From JBEBSD01 sp040394475 (GTDB lineage: Bacteria; Bacteroidota; Bacteroidia; Cytophagales; Spirosomataceae): a stretch of DNA of 64,000 bases. A program made the translations under genes and the position numbers. The stretch is taken from contig JBEBSD010000018.1 of NCBI GenBank assembly GCA_040394475.1, positions 1-64,000 on the forward strand, given 5' to 3'. The notes beneath the pieces were generated by a model. The model was not told the origin of the DNA, ran no database searches, and was given only the letters and a program-made list of their open reading frames with translations. Shown here piece after piece: positions 12,101 to 19,682 of the stretch. Position 1 is the first letter of the stretch. The number at the start of each line of letters is the position of its first letter.

Positions 12101-12821
12101 TCAAAGCACCGGAACCTGTTACACGCAAGAAGCCGCCAGAAGATACATCCACTCCCATAAAACTCCCGGATGTCGGGATTGGCTGCTGGTTCGCTTCAAG
12201 GGTCAGATTACCATCCTCAGTCTGTATGCTGCCACCGATTAAAAATATGGTTTTACTGACTTTGATGATAGCCGATCCGGTACCCGAAAAAACCAGGTCG
12301 CAGTTGGGATGCAGTACAACTTCGTCGCTACCCGGATCGGGGTCGTCGTTTTGAAAATCAAGGTCGAGACTTGCATTTTCGGCAAAGGTGATGCTATGCG
12401 CAAAATTTACATAATCATTACCTTTCCCTCCATTCACTGTCAGAGTGGGGAAGAGCGTTGTAAACGCCCCAAAATCAAGTCGGTCATTTCCTTCTCCTAA
12501 ATTGAACGTAATGGAATGGATACTTACCAATGAAAAGTTCAGATTGGACAGGTTTTGTACCGCTCCCCCATTGATGCGACAGGTGAGAATGGAATTATTC
12601 GCACCAGATATAGCGGATAAAACAATATTGTTTCCGTTTTGGATAATTTTTGTAAAAACATCGTTCCCTCCCCTTTGGTCGGTGAGGGTAAGGTGCCCGT
12701 TTGTGGTAGTAATATGATAATCCTGCGCACCAGCCGTTTGACAGAAAAGCAGTAGTATCAACATAAAAAAAGAGACAGCAATCCGGATTCCCACCGGCAG
12801 GTACATAGAAGTGTTCCGCAT
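6192..12821 (-). CDS. Giant secreted beta-helix protein with T9SS sorting domain
   Basis: This is a cell-surface or secreted protein of about 2209 residues, exported by Sec and then T9SS. The start at 12821 gives a normal signal peptide ending in QTAGAQ; in-frame ATGs also occur at 12881 and 12806. Two long homologous halves (about 34-785 and 786-1520) each begin with DYxxTTT, contain RTX-like acidic turns (GEGNDRLDFG, NGGKGNDYVNF, NAGAGDDIISVG), then many GTGGxGxGNxNYGV-type coils alternating with SSGGDVxVTGxGGG. A third region (about 1525-1863) looks like a right-handed parallel beta helix of the choice-of-anchor type. An FN3-like module (from LPVALADFN, about 2032) precedes the type A sorting domain (about 2130-2209, KIYPNPAADRF). 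Function could be adhesion or polysaccharide binding; no catalytic motif was seen. It lies 109 bases downstream of the HTCS gene on the same strand. Confidence 0.85.
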   Translation of the reverse strand: MRNTSMYLPVGIRIAVSFFMLILLLFCQTAGAQDYHITTTNGHLTLTDQRGGNDVFTKIIQNGNNIVLSAISGANNSILTCRINGGAVQNLSNLNFSLVSIHSITFNLGEGNDRLDFGAFTTLFPTLTVNGGKGNDYVNFAHSITFAENASLDLDFQNDDPDPGSDEVVLHPNCDLVFSGTGSAIIKVSKTIFLIGGSIQTEDGNLTLEANQQPIPTSGSFMGVDVSSGGFLRVTGSGALTVKGRGGDDNPTFIGQTGVRLREGAKIIGSTDSPVTVHGTGGACIGTFNHGVHITGTESSVTSAGGDIHVTGVGGGTGTSNQNLGVFLQLSGSITATGNGTVHVQGTGGGGSGNGNYGVHLLGPSLISSGNGTLTVHGTGGAGTGNSNYGILVNGYQSGNCFITSGGGDVHVTGQGGGTGSSASNHGVNVQSTGVITAGGVGAVFVDGAGGESSGAGNVGVFVTESGSFITSSGGAVSVTGRGGGTANSTNNFGVALASSGTITAGGSAGVSVTGVEGQGAGSVGLYQASGSNITTASHGGNITLTSNSMNIFSGTLISTGAHDQVYIHPYSPDVPIGLGIGGNPIGGPLNLSNAELEVINPTGALIIGDVNSGDIIIHSAIVRSAATDLQLISGGNIIFSEGGINTAGGDLRLHPGESPAAVKPDYNGTDVNLGSSGTLSFGSDLSITINGTVPGNGTSGTYTQLAVNGTIDLTGVELKLSGNHVPIPGQVFIIVDNIGPNAVTGTFTNLPEGSSIENFLDSGLPASVTYAGGGGNDIVLTVLSPDYILTTTGNAIVITDVSGNSDELTLTRDGTGIHFATAVPRTFRVDNGVMAAMPVSLPLGGVTSIMVNAGAGDDIISVGDFSDIVMPVLVINGDEGDDQVNLNGDLLFAPNANLGLDLQNDVTVPGNDRITVATNAGIFLTGNGTAFLKVSRDIVINGSIMTENGNIIVEANQQEIPTSGDFAGVDVSGGRLEVSGAGSVTVNGKGGDGWTAQDGVRVRGGGEIKGGTGAALLVHGIGGRSVSEEEGCTGVFVEGDNSRISSSGCNVQVIGLGGGVGNSSYNHGVNILGGGSILAGVDGTVTVNGKGGGSAGSANYGVQIGSGNALITSSGGAVYVTGQGGGSGAASLLNLGISLFSSGRITAGGLGTVTVYGTGGISSPSGNTGVYATGNSTAITSSGGDVVVIGQGGGSGTGGSNRGVYVLNGAHISAGESGKVTIEGKGGEGAATTSHGVQIVNANAAVTSSGGDIQITGIENSGTGILLTAPGMISTAENGGNITLIANSMDIGGDISTSVTDNVTLRAYSNNTSIDLGTTTDLHGGPLGLSGSEINRVTTGALIIGSADSGNIVVTDDIACTEATNIELHSGADINFGGGGIHTAGGSLRLYPGNTPAAVYPAFGGTDADLGEGALSFGSDLAIVINGAVPGNGTDGTYTELTVDGTIDLSGVALVLSGSHTPVAGQTFTLVNNLGANAVAGTFSGLSEGAELVNVLGSGLNAQITYQGGDGNDVVLTVPVACENYGNIVYVNGDAAGNNNGTSWTHAFTSLQDALAMACTCEGVTKVWVAKGTYYPDEGAGLQNNNRASTFRLCSSVAVYGGFEGNEEEQEARNWKENETLLSGDLNQSNHHDDSDAYHVVTGSGTDDTAVIDGFIITGGNASGEESDGEGGGMYTLNGAPVVRNSIFRGNQAIKGGAIANSASSPWLVNVSVTGNALAGTEGYGGGVFNTNSSSLTLKNVTISGNAREGIYNSGSGLFVDNSIIWGNGTAIDNPFSDPAQVTYSIVEGGFPGTGNLDADPLFVNSPAHNTAPFTGGDYRLQPGSPAINAGFNVAFPYELTTATDLEGNPRLQNYRIDMGAYEYDCIETAPVAGLEISRPLVAGDNYLYSACSLLAIVTPDEEEPVGVITVTTASADALITHHNARYLRSYYDIAVEHPVGAVVTLFFSQAELDYYNTTFGDENNAQLPENLRVARYSGSYAVTGNNLSSDDAPYYITPSAVIWNDAFQVWEVSFTTPGFSGFFITGQSDGALPVALADFNAAVQEQSVLLTWQTTSEINVSHFEVERSADSKNWQLLQQVAAAGNSDALKTYRYRDYSPLPGLAYYRLKMVDRDGSYAYSLIRSVSMKHVPDLKIYPNPAADRFYLLTEAEVAEVLLWDVSGRLLYRDSYRRNEGVPLTGRGSGWILVEVRYADGTTRTGRIVRDSK

Positions 12822-12930
12822 AACGATATTATACATTAGGATTATAGCCCCAAAAATGACCCGAAAAACCGGAGCAAGCATCCGGAAACCGGTCAGATTT
12901 CACCGGATATGTTGCAAAGGAATAAAAAAG

Positions 12931-15900
12931 CTATTTCCGTAGCTGACTGGGACGTACCCCATAGGTCTCCAGGAACATATCGGAGAAATAGGCCGGTGTG
13001 GAGAATCCTACTTCACAGGCTACCTCGCTGACATTCATAGAGGTATTCTGAAGCAATTCTTTTGCGCGGTGAAGGCGGATTGTCCGTATAAAAATGGAGG
13101 GCGACCCTCCGGTCAGGGCCTTTATCTTCCTGAACAGCTGGCTGCGGCTCATTCCTGCCTGCCGGGCCAGCTGATCTATTTCAAAAGTCTCGTCGGAAAG
13201 ATGCACTTCCACGATGCCCCGGATCTTCCGGAGGAAGACATCCTCGATCCGGATATCCCTGTTTTCAGACGGCACCGGCGCCGGGAGCGCTCCGTACCGC
13301 TCGTGCAGGCGCCGACGGCCTTCAAGCAAGTTGCGGGTACGAATGAGCAGTTCCTTCCGGTGGAAAGGCTTGGCGAGGTAATCATCCGCGCCGCGTTCCA
13401 GGCCGGCAATCCGGGATGCTATGTCAGCCCGGGCTGTAAGCAGAATGATCGGGATATGACTGGTACGCTCGTCGTTCTTGAGTGCTTCGCAAAGCTGCAG
13501 ACCGTCTTTACGAGGCATCATCACGTCGCTTATGACGAGATCAGGAATGTGTTCGAGCGCGAGGTTTATTCCTTCCCGGCCGTCAGGGGCTTCCAAAAGA
13601 CAATAGCTCCCGCTGAGAGATTCCCGCAGGAAAGTCCGCATGTCAGGATTGTCCTCAACCAAAAGGAGTGTAATCTCTTTCGCCGGATCTTCTGCTCCGG
13701 AAGGAAGGACAGTTTCGGTAATGACTGTCTCCCTCACCGGTACCACAGACCTGATCTCAGGCTTCCGCACCGACCCGGTAACTCCCTGCGGTTCTTTGGG
13801 AAAAGGAAGCAATACCGTAAAGCAGGCGCCTCCACTCTCCGTGTTGCGCACGCTGATGTCTCCCCGATGAAGAATCACGAGCTCCCTGGTCAGCGCCAGG
13901 CCAATTCCGCTGCCGGCCTCCCCGCCCGGAGAGATCTCTGTTGCCTGGTAAAAGCGGTCAAAAACATAGGGCAGATGTGCCTCAGGAATGCCCGGGCCGG
14001 TATCGGTTACATCGATTCGGAGCGATTTACCGTCATCAGCAAGCGTCACTTCTACCGTTACCTTTCCGTCTTCGGGTGTAAATTTGAGCGCATTCGACAC
14101 CAGGTTGTTAAGAATCTGCTCCATTTTACCAGGATCGAAATGGAGGCATGCTGCCTCCATTTCGTTTTTAAACTGAAGATTTACCTTTTGCGCGACGCTT
14201 TCAAAAGAGCTGACAACACCTCTGAGCAGCGGAATAATATCAGCGTATTGCATCTCCAGGTTCATTTTGCCGGCATCAAACTTCGACAGGTCCAACAGCT
14301 GGTTGATCAGACGCAACAGACGCTGTGCATTACGCTTCACCATCAAAAACTGTCGCGTTTCTTCCTCCCCGGGATTTTCGGAAAGCAACTTTTCCACCGG
14401 TCCCAGGATAAGGGTAAGCGGCGTCCGAAATTCATGGGAAATATTGGTAAAAAAGTCCGATTTCAACTGATCGAGTTCACGGAGCTTGTCGTATTCCATC
14501 TGCTCCATTTCCCTCTGGTGCTTTCGACGCAATTGATGCTGCTGGTACCGAAGGAGCTTGGCCAAACCCGCAACCAACAGCACTCCGTAGAAGATATACG
14601 CCCACCACGCGAGGTAAAACGGGGGAGTTATCCTGAAAGCGTATACTGCTGTTTCACCTGTCGTTCCGTATAGGTCTCTGGCACGTACGAGAAACCGATA
14701 GGTTCCGGGAGGAAGGCGGGTAAAGTCCTTGTAGGTTTCAGAACTCCAACCCGACCAGTCTTTATCATAGCCTTCCAGACGGTACTGGTAAAGGGTTTTC
14801 TGTTCGTCGTCAAAAACAGGAGCGGCAAACCTGAACCGGAGAGAGTTGTTGGCAAATTTGATTTTCTGCCCACCCTCTTTGCCGGATGGCACACCGCCAA
14901 ACAGCAGCGAGTCTCCGTTGCTGATCACTTCGCGGATGAGTGTGCGGAATGGCAAAGCTGCGTCTTTTGAATTTGCCTGATCATAGCGAATGACCCTGTC
15001 GATACAACCAAGCCAGGTAATACCGTCAAGCAGAGGGTCAGGATACGCCACGTAGGTATCAATGCCCCGGATACGCAAAAGAGAGCTTTCCTCCCACTTA
15101 TAGCGGTTGTCATTTCGGAGACGGGCCATACCTGAGTTTGATTTTTCAAAGTGAACCATCCAGAGATCGCCCCGATGGTCTTCGCTGACGCTGAAGATGG
15201 GTGCATTTCCAAGCCCTATGACCAGGGAAGTATCCGGAGAGAATCGTCCGGATGTTTCGTTGAAACGAAAAATGCCCTTCCGGGTTGCAAAACGCAATCC
15301 TTTGCGCGTGTCAAAGGGCACATTCCAGATATTGGAAGGAAGGCCGTTCAATGTATCAAACAGCATGACGGATGGCTTCAGATGAAACCCGGATGAAAAA
15401 TCAACCAGTAGCAGCCCGTTGTTATAAGTAGACAGCCATAGCTTCCCGTCCGGTGTCTCGTAGATATTCCGGATTTCATAGTCGACGCCCTCCACCCTTC
15501 CTTCATCACGCCACTGTCCTTTTTCATAGCTGATCGCTTTCAGGCCCGATTGCATTCCCACGAACACCCTGTCGGGATCTTGCCCCGAACGATGCAGCGA
15601 CATGGTATACGCATTGCTGACAACTCTGCTGCTGTTTCCTTTTATCTCGTACACGCCATCGAAAACGCCGGCCAGCATTACATCGTTAAACGGCAGCAAA
15701 GCCCAGCCCTGCGGTGAGATGTCGGGCATCTTGCGAAAGCGGCCGGACGTACGCGCGGATCCTGGCGTCTCGTCCAGATGGTATATCCCCATACTGGATG
15801 CGACATAAAGCACGCCCTGATGACGTGTGATTTGCATCGCACTACCTTCCAGCCCTTCCTTTTCTCCAAAATAGGTAAACGGTGAAGCAATTTCTATACG

Positions 15901-16881
15901 ACTGACCCCGTAATGCATGCCCACCCATAAGCTATTCTGTACATCCTCATAGAGAAACCAAATCGTGTCGTCCTGTAATCCCGACCCTTTATGAAGGTGG
16001 TACCTGAGATGTCCGTCCGGGTCGATAACTACGATGCCATTCTGCAAGGTACCGAACGCATACCAACCGTTGGTCAGCCGCGTAGCGCTGTAGATCTGTC
16101 CTTCCGAAAAGAGGTCGTCTGCCTCCGTCACGAAACGTCGGGATGTCAGGCCGTCATAGAGCAGGAGCCCGTTGGTGCGTGTAGCGAGGAGCAGTCCTGA
16201 TTTCTCCCCTGAGGCAAAAGGCAGCATCGCCATGATCCGCTCACCGGCAAATTCCGCTCCTCCCGGAATTATTGAAAGCGAGTCGGAAACCAGCTCCATC
16301 AATCCTATTTCCCGCTGACGTACATAAAAGCGATCGTTGACCGCAAAACCTACGTGAAATGAGGATTGGGCCTTCCAGACACGAATGTGCCGGCCATCCC
16401 ATCGAAAGATGAATTTCTGGGTAACAAAATAGATGGATTTGCCAATAGCCAGCGTCTGCCAGACATCCGAAAAGTCGCGGTATTCTTCCCCGAGGCCTGG
16501 CAGAAGCGAAACAAAACGCATGCGGCCGACGGTATCCGGTGCCAGGTAGCCGAATTCTCCTACCCCGCCGGCAAAAATGCGGCCTGTGTCATCGATGGTC
16601 AGGGAACGCACGACCGGGCTCCCGGGCGTCGGGATCAGCTGCCAGGAAACTCCATCATACTCCAGTATGCCGTTGTTATTACCGAAATACATGACTCCGC
16701 GCCGGTCCTGGACGATCGCCCAATTCTGGTTATGGGCGTTGTATTCAGAGGGCGGGTAGTTCCGTATCGGGGGTACCCCGGTCGGAGGCAGACTGTTCTG
16801 CCCCGGCAACGCACTACCGGAGAGAATAAATAAAAGAAGCCATACAACAACAGTAAGAGGAGTACTCATTGCCGGGATCAT
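12931..16881 (-). CDS. Hybrid two-component system regulator (HTCS: sensor kinase, receiver, AraC)
   Basis: This one-piece regulator senses a periplasmic ligand and controls transcription. The order over about 1316 residues is a signal peptide or anchor, a periplasmic two-component-regulator propeller (repeats such as DRRGVMYFGNNNGILEYDG), a Y_Y_Y domain (about 695-745), a membrane segment (WWAYIFYGVLLVAGLAKLL), HisKA with phospho-acceptor His816 in ISHEFRTPL, an HATPase domain (NNLVSNALKF, GSGIGLAL), a receiver with Asp1119 (ISDVMMPRKDG) and a C-terminal AraC HTH. ATG 16881 is preceded by GAGGAAA, and the only upstream in-frame start is a GTG at 16920. HTCS proteins usually control nearby carbohydrate genes. 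The flanking giant surface protein and the divergent 18413-24707 cluster are the candidates. Confidence 0.95.
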   Translation of the reverse strand: MIPAMSTPLTVVVWLLLFILSGSALPGQNSLPPTGVPPIRNYPPSEYNAHNQNWAIVQDRRGVMYFGNNNGILEYDGVSWQLIPTPGSPVVRSLTIDDTGRIFAGGVGEFGYLAPDTVGRMRFVSLLPGLGEEYRDFSDVWQTLAIGKSIYFVTQKFIFRWDGRHIRVWKAQSSFHVGFAVNDRFYVRQREIGLMELVSDSLSIIPGGAEFAGERIMAMLPFASGEKSGLLLATRTNGLLLYDGLTSRRFVTEADDLFSEGQIYSATRLTNGWYAFGTLQNGIVVIDPDGHLRYHLHKGSGLQDDTIWFLYEDVQNSLWVGMHYGVSRIEIASPFTYFGEKEGLEGSAMQITRHQGVLYVASSMGIYHLDETPGSARTSGRFRKMPDISPQGWALLPFNDVMLAGVFDGVYEIKGNSSRVVSNAYTMSLHRSGQDPDRVFVGMQSGLKAISYEKGQWRDEGRVEGVDYEIRNIYETPDGKLWLSTYNNGLLLVDFSSGFHLKPSVMLFDTLNGLPSNIWNVPFDTRKGLRFATRKGIFRFNETSGRFSPDTSLVIGLGNAPIFSVSEDHRGDLWMVHFEKSNSGMARLRNDNRYKWEESSLLRIRGIDTYVAYPDPLLDGITWLGCIDRVIRYDQANSKDAALPFRTLIREVISNGDSLLFGGVPSGKEGGQKIKFANNSLRFRFAAPVFDDEQKTLYQYRLEGYDKDWSGWSSETYKDFTRLPPGTYRFLVRARDLYGTTGETAVYAFRITPPFYLAWWAYIFYGVLLVAGLAKLLRYQQHQLRRKHQREMEQMEYDKLRELDQLKSDFFTNISHEFRTPLTLILGPVEKLLSENPGEEETRQFLMVKRNAQRLLRLINQLLDLSKFDAGKMNLEMQYADIIPLLRGVVSSFESVAQKVNLQFKNEMEAACLHFDPGKMEQILNNLVSNALKFTPEDGKVTVEVTLADDGKSLRIDVTDTGPGIPEAHLPYVFDRFYQATEISPGGEAGSGIGLALTRELVILHRGDISVRNTESGGACFTVLLPFPKEPQGVTGSVRKPEIRSVVPVRETVITETVLPSGAEDPAKEITLLLVEDNPDMRTFLRESLSGSYCLLEAPDGREGINLALEHIPDLVISDVMMPRKDGLQLCEALKNDERTSHIPIILLTARADIASRIAGLERGADDYLAKPFHRKELLIRTRNLLEGRRRLHERYGALPAPVPSENRDIRIEDVFLRKIRGIVEVHLSDETFEIDQLARQAGMSRSQLFRKIKALTGGSPSIFIRTIRLHRAKELLQNTSMNVSEVACEVGFSTPAYFSDMFLETYGVRPSQLRK

Positions 16882-16920
16882 TTTCCTCGGGGACTTTCCA
16901 AATTGTTTTTCAAACAGCAC

Positions 16921-17330
16921 CCAGGCCGTACCCGGTGTTATAAAGAGACGCAGACTGAAAATCCCGGAAACCCTTTGCCAGGCATCCTCAGCCCGGTATC
17001 GAAAACCGGTTTGTCACTATAAAACAAATGACAAAAGCTTTGGCTTCCAAAGCTAAAAATTGAAATATAAAAAACATAGGACAGGATGAAATCTGTATGA
17101 AGGCCGGAGGATCAGTTCTCCCGGGTTAGATGCGCCGTCCCTGCAGGACTCAGAATGGCAGAGGGAGGTCAATTTTACCGGCGGGACCAGCAAGCATGGT
17201 GACATACAAAATGATGTTACGGACGAGCTGAGCCTGACCTCTGGTATACGACAAAGTATGGTTGACGCGGGACTAGCTGCTTTGCCGTGGACGGTTGGGC
17301 CACCTTCGTTATAGATTGAGCGGCCGCGGG
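16921..17330. other. Intergenic region between sigma and HTCS genes
   Basis: No coding gene is supported. A perfect hairpin with arms AGCTTTGG and CCAAAGCT around a 3-base loop lies at 17036-17054. On the minus strand it is followed by TTTTG, so it may weakly terminate transcription coming from the sigma gene or act near the HTCS promoter. The segment 17130-17240 has ACTCAGAATGGCA-like and GAGCTGAGCCTGAC-like words resembling dispersed intergenic repeats. Confidence 0.4.
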
Positions 17331-17363
17331 GGCGGGAAGGGGCGGGAAGGGGCGGGGCGGGCC
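17331..17363 (+). repeat. G-rich 10-base tandem repeat, G-quadruplex candidate
   Basis: Two copies of GGCGGGAAGG are followed by GGCGGGGCGG and more G runs, and the tract is preceded by further Gs at 17328-17330. At least four runs of three or more G separated by one or two bases satisfy the usual G-quadruplex pattern on the plus strand. It lies between the sigma gene stop and the HTCS start, where both genes are on the minus strand, so the G-rich strand is the template for them. Confidence 0.7.
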
Positions 17364-17377
17364 GGCTGGTATCCAAA

Positions 17378-17400
17378 ATGGTCTGTGGGACACAGACCAT
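17378..17400 (-). terminator. Palindromic hairpin after the sigma gene, third REP-like copy
   Basis: Perfect 10-base arms (ATGGTCTGTG and CACAGACCAT) surround a 3-base loop. On the minus strand the hairpin begins 11 bases after the sigma gene and is followed by TTTTGG, so it could serve as a 3' hairpin or a weak intrinsic terminator. The same palindrome occurs at 6-29 and 119-142, also downstream of a minus-strand gene. Confidence 0.55.
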
Positions 17401-17411
17401 GGGTATTCCGC

Positions 17412-17948
17412 CTAATTGGGGACGTATACAGCTTCCAGGCGATTTTTTAAGAATTGCCGGGCTTTTACTAATTGGTTTTTAACCGTATTTTTTGAAATTT
17501 TCAGAGTCGAGGCAATTTCCTGGTAGGACTTACTTTCTTCCAGGCTCATTTTCAGGATTTGCTTCCGTTTCGTTGAGAGCGCGTTGATGGCCGTTTCCAG
17601 CTGGACCATGCGCAACTCGTACTCCCAGCTTTCCTCGTTACCGATTTCCTCCATTTTTTCGAAATAACGCTGCCTGAGGACTTGCTCCCTTTCCAGCTTT
17701 TTCAAAAAGTCAAACGAAACATTTCGAAGGCAGGTAAACAGATAAGAAGTAAAGTTCAGCTCCGGGTTAATCTGTTCCCGGCGTTCCCATATTTTTATAA
17801 ATACTTCCTGCAGCATATTCTCCGCCTCATCTTCATCCTTTACAAGAGAATAGCAAAAACGTACGCCTGGCTTTTTATAATGGTCATACAAGACCGTAAA
17901 AGCGGCTTTATCACCTTGGATTACTCGTTGTAAAATTACATCATTCAT
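17412..17948 (-). CDS. ECF RNA polymerase sigma-70 factor (orphan)
   Basis: This is an extracytoplasmic-function sigma factor of 178 residues. Region 2 includes LYDHYKKPGVRFCYSLVKDEDEAENMLQEVFIKIWERR and the SYLFTCLRNVSFDFLKK stretch. Region 4 has LSTKRKQILKMSLEESKSYQEIASTLKISKNTVKNQL as the -35-binding HTH. No FecR anti-sigma gene is next to it, whereas the two other sigma genes in this window have one. It lies upstream of the HTCS gene on the same strand and is divergent from the BNR gene at 18413, so it may serve either. Its anti-sigma partner, if any, is outside this locus. Confidence 0.92.
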   Translation of the reverse strand: MNDVILQRVIQGDKAAFTVLYDHYKKPGVRFCYSLVKDEDEAENMLQEVFIKIWERREQINPELNFTSYLFTCLRNVSFDFLKKLEREQVLRQRYFEKMEEIGNEESWEYELRMVQLETAINALSTKRKQILKMSLEESKSYQEIASTLKISKNTVKNQLVKARQFLKNRLEAVYVPN

Positions 17949-18412
17949 ACAGGCCGTCTTAAAAATTTAAGCTTTATACTCCATCTCAAAAGGGATTCTC
18001 CAGGAATCCGGGGTAAATTCGTCACTTTCAAAAAGTACCTCCGCCGATTACATGAGTTAACCACGGGCACATCATTCACAGTTCTCTGTATCTGCCCCCC
18101 ACTCGCTCTCCGTATTGATAAATACTAGGATAATTTCAATTTGCGATATAAATGTATGCATTTTATCTATCCAGCTCGTCGCTAATTGCGTAAAATAATC
18201 CTCAAAATACGAAACACTCCTTATATTTAACAATTCGCTAATGCCGGCTCCTGATTTTTCAAGAAAAATAGCCCGGAATGCCCTGTGAAGCGTATTTACT
18301 GAAACCGGGCGGTGCCTTGTTTCTCGGCGGCATTCCGGAGAGGGCAAAAAGCGGCCTTTACCGGAAGGCTCTTACAATCTTATTAACCTTATATATGTAT
18401 TCTACCTTTTCA
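17949..18412. other. Divergent intergenic region, sigma and BNR genes
   Basis: This 464-base region separates the divergent sigma and BNR genes and should hold both promoters. It is A/T-rich around 18110-18240. No promoter could be called confidently: a TTTG at 18140-18143 has only a poor -7 box about 20 bases later. Open frames across it have no recognisable protein features. Confidence 0.35.
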
Positions 18413-19630
18413 ATGCTTTCCTTCACCTGCCTTTCAAGGTTCCGGCCGGCAATCCGGGGCATGTATGGAATGACCTTCTTTCTTGCCCTGACCTGCTTAT
18501 CCGGAGTTGCGCAAAAAGCCCCTGTGCAGCATGAAGAACTTCTATTTCCGGCACAACCGCTGCATGTGCACGGGAGCAGTATCGTCGAATTGCCCAATGG
18601 CGATTTTCTGACAGCCTGGTTCCAGGGAAGTGGTGAGCGGCATGCCGATGATGTGGTGATCATGGGTGCGCGCCTGAGCAAGGGGCAATGGAGCGCTCCC
18701 TTCCTCATGGCCGATACTCCCAACCTGCCCGATTGCAACCCGGTACTCTTCCTGAACGCGCAAGAAAAGCTCTTCCTGGTGTGGATTGCCGTCCAGGCCA
18801 ATGAATGGGAACAATCCATTCTCCGTTTCCGGACTTCCACGGACTACAACGGCTCCGGTGCGCCCAAGTGGGAATGGCAGGACAATATCCTGCTGAACCC
18901 CGGACCGGACTTTGCTACAGAAGTGGAAGCACGAATGAAAGAACTCCCCAGGCAATCGCATGGATGGGGCGCCTATGCACCTGCCTACGACTCCATGATC
19001 CGGGAAGCCAGTAAGGACCCCAAAAAACGGAATACGGGCTGGATGACCCGGATTAAACCGCTCTTGCTTGAGAACGGACGAATCGTGCTGCCCCTGTATT
19101 CGGATGGCTTCAATTTTTCTATGATGGCCATTTCAGAAGATCATGGCGCCACCTGGAAATCCGGCTTGCCGCTCGTCGGCAGGGGGCCTATTCAACCCGC
19201 ACTGGTACAAAAAAAGGACGGAACCCTTGTCGCCTACATGCGCGACGCCGGTGATTCCCCCTTGCGCGTGCACGTCAGTACTTCCGGCGACCTGGGATAT
19301 AGCTGGAGCCCCTCTCGGAAATCCGATATCCCGAATACTGCCAGTGTGGAAATACTGCGTTTGAACGACGGGCGATGGGCGTTCCTCGGCAATGACCGGG
19401 AAGATGGCCGCTACCGGCTGGCGTTGTACCTTTCCGATGATGAAGGGGCCACCTGGAAGTGGAAAACACTCCTGGAAAATAAACGCAAAGAAGAAGGCGG
19501 CTATTCCTATCCCGCACTCATTCAAAGCAAGGATGGTTTGCTGCGGATCACGTATTCCCATCATGAACAAAAAAACTCAAAATCTATAAAATATGTCGTG
19601 ATAGACCCCAATAACCTGCCAAAGGAATAG
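18413..19630 (+). CDS. BNR-repeat sialidase-like secreted protein
   Basis: This is a predicted six-bladed beta-propeller of the BNR/neuraminidase-like superfamily, about 405 residues, exported. Asp-box motifs are visible (SEDHGATW, SGDLGYSW, SDDEGATW), as are the family stretch FQGSGERHADDVVIMGAR and the RIVLPLYSDGFNFSMMAIS stretch. The start at 18413 gives an arginine-containing N-region and hydrophobic core ending in SGVAQ; ATG 18461 is an alternative, and the frame is open to 18278. A close paralogue lies at 46186-47541. The propeller family includes true sialidases and other glycosidases or lyases, so substrate is not established. The next gene follows after 52 bases, suggesting an operon. 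Confidence 0.82.
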   Translation: MLSFTCLSRFRPAIRGMYGMTFFLALTCLSGVAQKAPVQHEELLFPAQPLHVHGSSIVELPNGDFLTAWFQGSGERHADDVVIMGARLSKGQWSAPFLMADTPNLPDCNPVLFLNAQEKLFLVWIAVQANEWEQSILRFRTSTDYNGSGAPKWEWQDNILLNPGPDFATEVEARMKELPRQSHGWGAYAPAYDSMIREASKDPKKRNTGWMTRIKPLLLENGRIVLPLYSDGFNFSMMAISEDHGATWKSGLPLVGRGPIQPALVQKKDGTLVAYMRDAGDSPLRVHVSTSGDLGYSWSPSRKSDIPNTASVEILRLNDGRWAFLGNDREDGRYRLALYLSDDEGATWKWKTLLENKRKEEGGYSYPALIQSKDGLLRITYSHHEQKNSKSIKYVVIDPNNLPKE

Positions 19631-19682
19631 TTCCCCTATCCTTATTAATACAGCTATTATAATTACCTCAAATACGATAACC

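Noticed and set aside
13069..14673. Plus-strand open frame of 534 codons opposite the HTCS gene
   Set aside because: It is antisense to conserved kinase, receiver and AraC domains and its translation has no recognisable motif.
17053..17400. Minus-strand open frame of 115 codons before the HTCS
   Set aside because: It is made of the palindromic repeat and the G-rich tract, with low-complexity proline and arginine runs, and no protein family is evident.
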